64,000 nt of DNA, from the NCBI GenBank assembly GCA_029721435.1, contig CM056574.1:29559001-29623000 (forward strand), given 5' to 3'. Both the position numbers and the translations under genes were made by a program. Source of the DNA: Gymnothorax reevesii. Taxonomy: Eukaryota; Chordata; Actinopteri; Anguilliformes; Muraenidae. Below, in pieces: positions 9,995-20,011 of this stretch; within the stretch, counting starts at the first letter, position 1, and every line of letters starts with the position of its first letter. Below the pieces are notes generated by a model that made no database searches, was not told where the DNA came from, and worked only from the letters and a program-made list of their open reading frames with translations.

Positions 9995-11159
9995 TATGTC
10001 AGTTTTTCGTCAGTTTTATAATTGATTGTCAGTGGATGTCAGTGGAATGAACGTGATACGTGCGCGTTTCATGCGTGATATGAACGTGGGGCATCAGTGG
10101 ACGGACGTGGACGTGCGCGGATTCAAACCAGTTCTGACGCATAAGCACTGACGGCCGACGAGTGTCCCGCGCATAGTTACGCATACTCGACGCATAAACT
10201 ACGCATGCCGACTCATGAATTACGCACACCAATGCACAGTTGTGCGTCGGAAAATTTTTGAACCGTTCAAAACTCAAAATCACGCACAAACCGCCTTCGA
10301 CGCACATCCACTTACAATCACTGACAGTCCACGTTCGTTCCACCTACGAATTACGCATACGACGTACGCTCCGTGCAGAAACGAAAATCTGTGCGTAATT
10401 CATGCGTAATTCATGCGTTTTCGCTGTGTGACTGGGCCTTAAAATGGCCTTCTCTCTGGTAGGTTTATTAACATACTGCACCAAGAAATTATTATTTATA
10501 ACATCTAGAAATTCTTCCTCCCCCCTACCCTGTCCTTTCACCATTTCCCAATCGATACCAGGATAATTTAAGTCTCCCATGATAATAGTCCCACCACCAC
10601 TACAAGCTTGCGTAATCCTCGTAAAAAGCATTTCATTGATTGTACTGTCCAAAGCTGGTGGTCAATAGCATACTCCTTTGTTTAAACCTGTCTTGTGTTT
10701 GCCAATGAGCCTGACCCAGATATCTTCACAGGACAAGGAATGTTCAATTTTGGGAATTTCCTGTACATCAATGTTTTCGTTCACATAGAGTGCTACGCCC
10801 CCTCCTCGCCTATTACATCTATCCTTCCTAAAGAGCTTATAACCTTCTATATTATATTCATCTCCATCCTCTTCACATAGCCATGTCTCTGTAATCCCAA
10901 CTTTGTCATAGCCCTCACTGATCACTACAGCCTCAAGTTCTGGAAATGTATTTTTTATGCTTCTTGCATTTAAATAAAAACATTTGAGGTTATTACTAAT
11001 GCTCTTCCCCCTTGATTTCCCATGTGGCCTCCGCCTCGAGCCCCCCACTACGCTTTGTCGCTTTAAAAGTAAAACATTGATAGTGCATGTTACGCCGTCA
11101 GCTTCCATCGGGGAAGTCTGCATTTCCCTATGTGTAACAGTCACTCACCTCCCTGCCCC

Positions 11160-11330
11160 CCTAGTCCCTAGTTTAAATAATCCTGTGCTACCCTCAACAT
11201 ACACTGGCCCAGTGCAAAGGCACCCCTCTGGTTCAGGTGCAGCCCGTCAGGCTTGAACAGGTCAACCCTGTCCCAGAAAAAGTTCCAGTGCCCCATAAAC
11301 CTATACCCCTCTTTCCTACACCAGGTTCAT
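11160..11330 (-). pseudogene. LINE ORF1 C-terminus, SGNH-esterase-like
   Basis: The minus strand reads YRFMGHWNFFWDRVDLF followed by KPDGLHLNQRGAFALG. The DGLHLN block resembles the Asp-x-x-His end of SGNH/GDSL hydrolases found in ORF1 of some CR1/L2-type LINEs. Only the last ~55 residues are recognisable, and upstream sequence (above ~11330) no longer matches, so the copy is probably 5' truncated here. Confidence 0.6.
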
Positions 11331-11470
11331 AGCCTCGTGTGAAACCTCCAGATAAAATTCTGCTTTCCTCTGCTTGGGTTTTATACTTCAGGATAACTGG
11401 GATTGAAATGTACAGGAGATTTTTCTTTAGCGCTGCCTTTTACTGATCTGCTACCAGTTGCGCAGGATGA

Positions 11471-11650
11471 CCTCGATGGTCACTTTATTAGGTACACTCG
11501 TACACCTTCTCCTGAATCCAAATACTTCAGTCAATCACGAGGCTAAAACTCATGCAATGCATGTGAACATGTTCCCACCAAGCATTAGGATGGGGAAGGA
11601 ATGTAGCATTAGTGGTTTGACTATTAACCAACTGCTGGGTATAGGACATG
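11471..11650 (+). mobile_element. degenerate Tc1/mariner-type fragment
   Basis: The stretch GGTCACTTTATTAGGTACAC followed by a decayed leader and 'AGGATGGGGAAGGAATG' resembles the 5' end of a common fish Tc1/mariner family as I remember it. The coding part is absent. The call rests on memory of the family, not on paired ends. Confidence 0.5.
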
Positions 11651-11771
11651 TGGACTCTTTTTTTGAATATTATTTTTTATTTATGTAGCCATTAACAGAA
11701 AACTGGGGAAAGATTTATTGAATTGTAAACCACAAAGTTCAATTAAAAAAAGCTTTTTTGCAAGGGTATTA

Positions 11772-11913
11772 TACTCTTCCAAAGAAGAAACTATACATTG
11801 TTTTTAGCATCAATTTATTATACATGAAATGTTTTGACAAATATGGAAAACATATTGAAAAGAAAGTTTAATCAATAATTCAATATTTGTATAGTTTCTT
11901 TTTTGGAAGAGTA
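11772..11913. mobile_element. 142-bp mariner-type MITE
   Basis: Its ends are TACTCTTCCAAAGAAGAAAC on the left and, inverted on the right, TACTCTTCCAAAAAAGAAAC, giving a ~29-bp terminal repeat with few mismatches. TA dinucleotides flank both sides (11770-11771, 11914-11915). This is typical of Tc1/mariner MITEs. The interior is AT-rich and non-coding. Confidence 0.85.
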
Positions 11914-13985
11914 TATTTATGTAAAGGAGACATATCAAATAATTAACTTGCTTTTAAAGTTCAGCTTTTTACAGCACAACTCTGGCCAACTCCACAGGAT
12001 TGCCAGCAGGAAAAAATATCCGCTATTAGCTGGACAGCATTTCTTATATTTGTGCCATGTGCCATGATGCATTCTGAAGAGTTAATTATTTTCAAATGTC
12101 ACACAGTGGATTTCTAGATTACCAGAACATATTTAAAGATTTGCATTTAGTCTGCGCCTCTCAAATAACAAATTTCTCAGATGTACTCTGAAAGTGCAGT
12201 GATGTTTAATTTTCAGACTACTTCTACACTATACACACAAAGAAGACACCAATTAATCATGTATGGCTGAGCTGGGAGGCAGTATTATTGTGGGGTCCAA
12301 GCCCACTGACAAGTGAGGGAGTTTTGATAATAAAATAATAATAAATTTTATTTATAAGGCGCCTTTCAGGGCACTGAAGGTCGCCGTACAACAGGTTAAA
12401 AGCAGTAAAAACAAAACAGTTTAAAGTAAAAACAAAGCTAAGGTACAGCATGCAGCAGAAGTCAACACAGGTCAGCCATAAGCCTGCCTAAATAGGTGAG
12501 TCTTAAGGTGAGAGGGATTTTCCTTTTTTCCTGAAAGTCTATAGAGCCAAATAAAAAGAGCCAGTCTGTAAAAAAACACTCTTGAGTGATTTAGAGAAAT
12601 ACTCAGTGCTTCCTGTAATGTAATAAAGCCATATTTTGTTGGAATCATCATAATCATCATCATTACCATTATAATGCTGTTCACATTGCACCTTTCATGT
12701 GAATTACTGTACTGCACTTTATTTGTGCTGGTAGAATTTAGTCATAAATGGCAATCCACTGTGGAACTCTCACTATGAAATAGTGACTCTCATATCTAGA
12801 GAGTTATGGATTTCATTCAGCGCTCCTCTATAATCATGTTGCCTGAACATTCATTGGTCGATACTGAGTATATTTTCTTGAATGCGATAAGATTGGAAGA
12901 AGGTGCAGTGGAACTGATGTATTGAGCTCAGCAAGGCGAGCTGCTCATTTTACAAAACTAGACTAGATATAGTTGGCTCCAAAGGCTCATGAAATGCTCA
13001 TGGCCTGTCGGCCTCCACTGCAATATATTTCATTTTATTTTATTACATTATTCGGTGGACAACAAGCCGGCTATTGTGCATTAAACTGCTGTAGTGCCGT
13101 GTAACCTGCAGAGCTGTTGCCAGCATGGGAAATACTGAAAAACCAGTGAATAGTGTTGGCAAGTTTTCCAAAGAAAGCAGCTGACAACTGCTCTGAAAAC
13201 TCAATAAATTTGTCGGCTCTCGGGAGTACAGTCACTAAGAAGGTCTGAGTTAGCTGTAATGGCCTCTGTATTCCACCAGATGCAACGAGGTACAAAAACT
13301 CACCTGCACTTTCTATTTCTGATCACTCGCAGAACACAAGTTCCCACAGTCATTTTGATGACTCCTGCAAAATACAGTTTCATAATCAAAATCCAACACC
13401 CCACAAATATATCTTAAATTACTATTAGTAGCAGATTAAATATCCTGGGGAAAAAAAAGCAAGTAGGCCCTGTTCAATTTCAGCCAGTCCTGAGTGACTG
13501 TCGTCCTTTTACACCTGTCATGGCTCCCTCAAAGAATACCCTTAGTATCGCTGCCAGTGGTAATGAGCGGTGCCATGTATGATTCCCCATTCTGCAAGAG
13601 CCGAGAGCTGAAAAGTTCAGGGCAGACAAATTCACAACAGAGATCCAGTGTGATTTATGCACTGCTCAAAGTTCACTTTGTAAAGGAAATAGCAGCAGTT
13701 GAGTAAAATATTTGAAGTCTGCCTCAATATTTGCATGCTTGCCACAGTTGTGTTTTTTTTTTTGTATTTAGTGTATCAACGTGCACTTGCTTGCTGTAGG
13801 ATTTGTTGTTTTACCTTCACCTCACAGTTGAATTGCGGGTGAGCGTGTATGTCACTCATCACAGCTGTTACTGTTTAAACTCATTTGCACTGCTTTATGG
13901 CATTCGGTTTTAAGTTTTATACATGGCATTGAAGGCATACAATGGTATCATATTTGGAAAAGCTTGAAGGCCAATATGCTGGGAG
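11914..13985. other. intergenic, one probable repeat
   Basis: There is no coding region. It holds the interspersed-repeat fragment at 12305-12440, an ATC-rich stretch near 12640-12675 and a T tract near 13750. The remainder shows nothing I recognise. Confidence 0.5.
12305..12440. repeat. interspersed-repeat fragment ('TTTATAAGGCGCCTTTC' type)
   Basis: 'AATTTTATTTATAAGGCGCC' followed by 'TTTCAGGGCACTGAAGGTCG' and an A/C-rich run recalls a widespread fish repeat. I cannot name the family or its boundaries from the sequence. Confidence 0.4.
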
Positions 13986-13993
13986 TCTCCATA

Positions 13994-15742
13994 CAGGGCC
14001 ACTGACAGCCTTGGCCGGCCTGGGACAAAAAACTCTGAATGGGCCCCGCCCCCACCTACTCACCCCAACCTCCGGTCCATAGACTGTATATAAAGATGGA
14101 CGAAGCAACCGTGACGTCACCCATTAGTTTCAGCATACCATAAAGGAAGCCTTGATTTTGGCAATTTGAATAGCGCCATGTTGTCATTTTGAAACCGGAT
14201 GTGATTTCTATTAGACGAGAGCGAGAATCAAGATCCGGGGAGGGACATGAGAGGTGGATCTGACCGTATCGGACAAGGACCAGAGGATAGCCACGCCTCT
14301 AGAGCATATTCTGACTTTATTCTTTATTCTCGTCTACTTGGGACCATACTTTACAAAAATGAACATTACGATATATCAAAGGAGACTTAAAACTTGCTAT
14401 AGCTACCATAAGATAATGTGAAAAATTATTATTTAAATGCAAAATCAGGTGGGAAAGAAGGGTCATTTTCTCATAGTCTTTTATAGCATTGAACTTCTTT
14501 TAGCAACCACCGACGTTGCCATCTGCTGGCCATTAAATAGAATGCCATTTTACGGTACTTCCGTATGGGCTTCTTTTTTCAGACCGGAGTGCTGCGTCCA
14601 TCTTTTTACACAGTATATGCTCCGGTCCCATCAGCGCGATAAGGAACGGAACATTATAAACATAAAATAGCATGTTGTCCCGCGTGGCTGATACGCTCTT
14701 GACTTAAATTCAACTAGTTTATTAAGACTATTCGGCAAAATGACAGGCAGTTTAAATTTCCGCGGCGTTATTACTCAGTATATCGAACTTGAAATGCTCA
14801 CGAAACTGCAGATTTGCGAGTATTTGCTTACAGGAGGCCTGAGACGTGCGGTGAGGTGAGACAGTGACACAGACTTTTATCACAGGATTTTGTGAACCTG
14901 TTCCCACGTACTATTAATGATTGACAATCAAAACAATTAAGACCAAGCCTATAGGAAGCCTGATACTGATAGAGGAGATAATGACTTCATTCACGTATAC
15001 GCTGCAATTTGTGACTGCAAGGATGGAAATCTGAATAATCAATTAGGAAAAATTCTCGGCTCTCGGTAATTCTGTATATCCTTTAAAAATTTAATTAATT
15101 GCTAATCGAGCAAAGGGGAGGTTTCTGCCTCACCAAACTAACCTCTACCGCACGTCACTGAATCATAGGGTCTTATTTTGGTGCATAAAAACCTATTTAC
15201 AGTAAAATAAATAAACACGTGACGCTAATCCTGGCGGTGGGGGCAAGAAAAGCTGGACCGGGTGACTTAACGGGGCTGGGAAACGGTGGCTGCTCAGTGT
15301 CTTACCTGGCTCTGCCCTGCCTTTACTCGTACCTGCATCATCAGAAGAACCTTTTTAAAATATTTATTTAGTGAAACCCTAAGGCTCCTGGTTTCTTCTT
15401 CTCTTTTTCTTTTTCTCAGATTTTTTGTGCCCCTGACTCACACTGACACACGTCAGCAGACTGAAGTGCAAATCAAATGACGTCGCATTTTTGATCACAG
15501 GCCAAACCATTTTTGTGTTGGGGGTGGCAGGGGGTTTTTGATCCCCATTTCAAGGACAATAAAGGTAAAAACAATTAGAAATCATTTCTTTAATGCAAAT
15601 AAAATACATTTCTTCCACAAACAGGCATATTTTGAAATAAAATAGAATAATTTTTCCACAATTTCATGAGGGCCCAGTTCTGGGCCCCCCTCCCTGGGCC
15701 CAGGACAAGATACCCGTTTGTCCCCCCCTGTCGGTGGGCCTG
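13994..15742. mobile_element. non-autonomous hAT element
   Basis: The left end CAGGGCCACTGACAG and the inverted right end CAGGCCCACCGACAG form terminal repeats. They are flanked by 8-bp direct repeats TCTCCATA (13986-13993) and ACTCCATA (15743-15750), one mismatch. Both features fit hAT. The ends are GC-rich, with runs of GGCCC. No transposase is recognisable in the 1.75 kb. A second hAT MITE is nested at 14078-14619. Confidence 0.75.
14078..14619. mobile_element. hAT-type MITE nested in the hAT element
   Basis: Terminal repeats are CATAGACTGTATATAAAGAT on the left and CATATACTGTGTAAAAAGAT (inverted right end), both followed by GGACG. A perfect 8-bp duplication CTCCGGTC flanks it (14070-14077 and 14620-14627). 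Removing it with one copy rejoins the outer element. The 542 bp has no transposase. Confidence 0.88.
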
Positions 15743-15750
15743 ACTCCATA

Positions 15751-17829
15751 GCAAGGCTCAATATTATGCTTGATACTACCATAATTTTCAGTTAAACTAA
15801 ACGCTTGGTACATGATAGTTGTACGATAATTGCATGTATTATCTTAATTTTGTGTTCCTATCAGTATGTAATTATATATTCAGTTAGGCTATGTTGTCAA
15901 ATGCTTGATCTGAAGAGGAGAGGTCAAAACTTTTTGAAAACAAAAATTTGTTTTCACATTACACGTTCTAATCTGTCTGAAGCATAATAGGTGGAGGTGA
16001 GTGTGCATCTTTGGTCTTCTGAGCCTCGAACCTTTTCTAATGTATCTGGATTTGAGATCATCCTTATCTTTCCAAATGCGAGCAACATCACGTTTATCAT
16101 TGACATCAGTCTATCTCTCCTTCCTCAGAAAAGGCAGCTTTATCACCAACCTTCAGCAGAACTGCTCCACAACAGATAAGGGGAAAAAAAAGTTTGAAAA
16201 AAATCAATTACTTTTTTCCTCGATTTAATCTTGTAGATTGTAAACGGGAAGGATAAATATATGAAACACTAATTAATACTGCAAGACAACTTTTGGAATT
16301 TTTAGTCAACATAATTAATTTCAAAGGCACATACAGTATATTCATGTTTACAATGATTTATGAGGCCTTTAAATCACCTTCACTGTGAGTTATTTGAATC
16401 ATGAGGCAACCAGGCAACCAGGAGACTGGACTGCAAATGTGGCCATTGTAGGGTATGAGCAGGGGGAATGAATTTAAAGCATTGAGCAAATGGAAATGCA
16501 GACCTTTTCTCTCACGTGGTTCCCAGCATTGTGTAGCAGGGACCAGATGGCTGCAGGCTTCAGTCTCTAGCTACTGTGTGACATGCAAGACAAATGCACA
16601 TTGCTTTGCCGTGAACGAGGAGAGTTTGTTTGACTAATTGCTGCTTTAGCTACTTAAGAGAGTGTGGTTTGACCTGCTGTATCAATGAGTCAAATTGTCA
16701 TCTGTCTCATGGCCATAGACAGTATTGACCTGATTCAGTGGCTTAGCTTGAAAGACAGTCCTTAAATGCTCTATATTTTGCTACGAGCAATGAGGGAGCA
16801 GTGAGAAAGAACTAATAAGGCTGCTTTGTCCTTTGACTGAAGCCCTCTGTAGCTCTGTGGGCCGAATATATGTTGTCTACTGTAAAACAACCAGCTGTGG
16901 CTGTTTGATGAAATCCACTGCACACTTGCTTCATTTGTATTGACTCTGCAGAATTGAAACAAAGATGCAAGACAAGGATTGGACTCTACTTAATAGGAGA
17001 AAAATGCTGTGCCTGCAGAAACAATACTTTTCATGGTGTTGCCCGTGGTATATAGTTTTGTTAATTATATGTTGCGAGCCTCCCTTCAATAAAGGATGCG
17101 CTACTTCTATTCATAGCTGACTGGCCGATTTTATTGATTGAATCATACTGAATTAAATTAATTATCTTAAATCCAGATTTGCCTTAAAGCTTTAATTTGT
17201 TCAATTTGCTATAATTCTAATTTGTTAGTTGATTCCACTTGAGTAGCCTACTAAATAGAAAAGTTTCGTAATTATTAGTAAATTTAATCTCATACAATAT
17301 ATTTATTTATAGTTTAAGTGAGGCATTCTGGCAAACAATGAGTTAAATATTGAGAGTTTTGAATTTTTAACAAGGTTTTGATTATTGGAGCTGCTGGACT
17401 TCGATAATAAATCTATTTTGACTAATCCAGGCTCACCGCATGGTGCGTCAGAGAGAATTACTCCAAGGGGAGAAGCTGCAAAGCACTGAGAATACAAACA
17501 CAGCTGCAACAAAACATTACAGCCACATTTTGCTATGTAACTGTAAAGCTGTGGTGAGAAATGCAGTTATAGTGGAGTTTGACAATGTTTCTTTATTCTT
17601 TTATTCAAGCCTGATCGCAAAACTTTCCACATGCTGTAAATTTGAGGGGAGCTTGATCTCACAGGAGAAAAATACATCAGTGATGTTTTGTAACCCACCA
17701 AATCACCCCCACACAATTTTAAACTATCCGTCTACTGCTGTATGTTTAACTATCTTCACTGTGACTTTTTCCAGTATCAGATTTGTACTCAATCTCCTCG
17801 AACATAAAATTAAACAACTCATACTGAAC
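15751..17829. other. intergenic, nothing recognised
   Basis: No gene, terminal-repeat pair or RNA gene was recognised. Open frames are short and lack motifs. Confidence 0.55.
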
Positions 17830-17900
17830 AGTGCTGTAGTGCAGTGGGTAGCCCTGTTGCCTCACTGCAAGAAGGTCATGGTTTTGAATCCGGCGTGAGT
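17830..17900 (+). repeat. tRNA-like SINE-head fragment
   Basis: 'TAGTGCAGTGGGTAGCCCTG' followed by 'TTGCCTCACTGCAAGAAGG' and 'GGTTTTGAATCC' resembles the A-box/B-box layout of a tRNA-derived repeat. It is related to the copy at 38345-38530. It is too degenerate to be a tRNA gene: the acceptor stem does not pair and the B box carries an insertion. Confidence 0.5.
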
Positions 17901-19517
17901 CGCTAGTTTTCTGGCAAGACGAAACTGAGGGCAAAATGTTCCAGTATGGTTTTTTTGTTGGTAAAATGTTAATTTATTCCACAGTATGCAAACTGCTGCC
18001 AGTTTCAAATTGTGGTCACTCACTCTCTCATGGACATTCGGAGGGGATGCTTAGAAGTGACGTTGTTTGTGAAGCATGTGCATGTGCACGTAGAGTGGGA
18101 TTGCATAGTTTTGAGTTTGTTTTGGTTCTTGTAGAATGGTACATGACTTCATATGAATCAGTGAATTCAGGAAGAGCCCAAATCCATGTTGAAAATATGT
18201 GGAGTTGGGCCTTTATTGAATTCACCAATTCATATTTATATGGACATTTTGCCTAGTTCAATGATGGAGTGCCTGTTGAGGCTGCCTAAAGTTAGCATTG
18301 TTCAGTGCATCAAATTCCCGCCCTGTTTATGGAATATCAATAAGTTTATTCAGCTCTCCTATCTGCACAGTGAGCGAATGAGCAAATCTGAGATGACAGT
18401 TATGGGGGTGGGGTTTTGCGGGCTCAGCCGAGGGTGGGAGAGGTAGGGGGAATGGCCAGGAGAGAAGTGTTGGGGCACTGGAGCCAGTGTGTCACACCTA
18501 CAAGTCTGGAAGGTTCCTGAGTGCAGGCTCAGGAGAGACTTAAGTCTGAAGCGCCCGATTGTTTTCCTCAGCTTTTTGTGTGTCACATTATGCACATTAA
18601 ATGAAGTATTGCGCTCCAAACAGAAACATTTGCTTTGCAATCGTGTTTACATTAGGCGAACCCTTAGTAACAAGGGACTTGGTTACAATGGCCACCTGAC
18701 ATACCCACATGTTTAAGCTGAGGAGAAGAATGAAAAATTATGCCAAGGCTTCTTGCAACAGAGGGGTGTAAAGCTCCTGTCTGGGTAAGGGTATAGGCAG
18801 TTCTACTTCTGAATTTCAATCACCAAATTAGGGTGAAAATGGGCAAGCACCCCATTGGCCTATTTTGATGAAACACCTCTGATTAGGAGTTCTGATCGAG
18901 GATAAGATTGCCTTTTAACTCAGAGGATATGAGCTGGGGAGATCTGAATGCAGATCTGTGGTCCAGAACTGGCATTTTACCTAAAAAGAAAAAAAAGCCT
19001 AAATCCCTCCTTTAAGCGGATTGAGAAAGTGCAGCAGCTGGTACCATTCCCTTCGTGCATTTTTTTCAGTGAAGAGTCTAACCAGAAAAGTCCTGAGTAA
19101 TTTTTAATAACCCGAGTTGGTTGCCAATCCCTCCAATAAGCACAGTGTACAGTAAATGAGTCTGGATGTTAATTTGTGCCGTGAGAGGCACCCATGCGTG
19201 CAGTGTGTAATTTTCTCCTTGCTCAGTGTTTAATAACTAATTTTTCCCCAAATTGAATCACTCACTCCTATTACACACGTACCAGTTTTCAACTTGAGAG
19301 AATGTTCTGATTGATGTACTGTGGAAATTGCTCCCCCTCATTTTTGTAGGAAGGAAACAGCTCTGTGTGTAGAGGACAGGACCCCAAATTGGAGCTCTTC
19401 TCATCCGTCTTTGAGGCAGCTTTGTTTACTCAGCACAAAACCTTATGTGAATCAGATATCAGGCTCACCTTTTTATCTTACTGGCCCTATGGTAATTTCA
19501 TTTCATTTCAGTTTCAT
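17901..19517. other. intergenic, nothing recognised
   Basis: I see no gene or classifiable mobile element in this stretch. Confidence 0.55.
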
Positions 19518-19521
19518 TTAA

Positions 19522-20007
19522 ACTGGCTTACACAGAGAATTGAGAGGGGTAAAAACGAAACAAACACAATGGTTGGCAAGTTTAGACATTTAATTTTTTC
19601 TTCACAAATTTGCATGAAGATTGGATTAACCCTTTGTCTGCTACTAGCCTGCCAACTTCAGACTCGGATTGCCGAGGTTGCCATTTTGAGGCAGGATCCT
19701 GCAATGGTCCAACAGTCTGTTCATGACATGCTGAGGAGAGCAGTGGTCTGCGTACAAAGGAATGGAGCCCATGTCGAAGATTGAAATTTGAATGCAATAT
19801 TCCTTGAACCATGGACTTAAGTACAGTCATGCTGTTGTAAGTGTGCTGAGAATAGCAAAATGTGAGTCCGATGTTAATGGGCTGGTAGTGGACAAAGGGT
19901 TAATCCACTTTTCATGAAAATTTGTGACGAAAAAATTAAATGTCTAAACTTGCCAACCATGGTATTTGTTTAGTTTTTAACCCTCTTATTTCTGTGCACA
20001 AGCCAGT
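19522..20007. mobile_element. TTAA-flanked foldback MITE
   Basis: Two ~125-bp arms (19522-19650 and 19880-20007) are inverted copies, sharing TGGTTGGCAAGTTTAGACAT and GGATTAACCCTTTGTC. The ends are ACTGGC...GCCAGT, each abutting TTAA (19518-19521 and 20008-20011). A TTAA target suggests piggyBac or Kolobok; the superfamily is not decided because the boundary sequence is itself palindromic. The centre includes a short frame ending ..RRAVVCVQRNGAHVED, reminiscent of a transposase C-terminus. Confidence 0.75.
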
Positions 20008-20011
20008 TTAA

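Larger units (their letters stand above)
9213..10439. mobile_element. word-repeat MITE (PIF/Harbinger-like) inside the LINE endonuclease
   Basis: The 1227-bp element starts AGGCCCAGTCACACAGC and ends with the exact inverse. It is flanked by TAA duplications (9210-9212 and 10440-10442). The ends and TWA target point to PIF/Harbinger or a close relative. The outer thirds consist of short degenerate words (variants of CACGCATGAATCAC on the left, CAGTGAATCATCAGT and ACGCATAAACTACGC on the right). The centre has a TATA-like box and a lysine/alanine-rich ORF. It has no recognised transposase. Confidence 0.85.
8998..11144 (-). pseudogene. LINE ORF2: APE-type endonuclease, interrupted by a MITE
   Basis: The segments 11144-10443 and 9209-8998 form an apurinic-endonuclease-like domain on the minus strand: LKCFYLNARSIKN, DKVGITETWL (catalytic Glu), GGGVALYVNE, GDLNYPGIDW, then after the MITE LDLVLCNDPD and ETSDHSAVNFDV (SDH motif). 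The MITE at 9213-10439 lies between KAIL and DLVL, and its removal with one TAA restores the frame. A stop after GVCY (near 10662) and other defects mark it as dead. In an active LINE this domain nicks the target DNA to prime reverse transcription. Confidence 0.88.
3942..11330 (-). mobile_element. CR1/L2-like LINE, near full length but dead and twice interrupted
   Basis: Read on the minus strand from about 11330 to 3942, the element shows the end of an ORF1 with an SGNH-esterase-like block, an APE-type endonuclease, an RT with FADD, the C-terminal domain and a (TGTTA)n tail. Two insertions with 3-bp TWA duplications interrupt it: 9213-10439 in the endonuclease and 6080-8994 just upstream of the RT. 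Removing both, with one duplication copy each, restores continuous coding sense across the junctions (KAIL/DLVLC and LLNC/KSVNEM). Stops and frameshifts show it is inactive. The domain order suits the CR1/L2/Rex group; the exact clade was not resolved. Confidence 0.85.

Noticed and set aside
17830..17900. Possible tRNA gene
   Set aside because: A- and B-box-like words are present but the acceptor and anticodon stems do not pair; better read as a SINE-type remnant.
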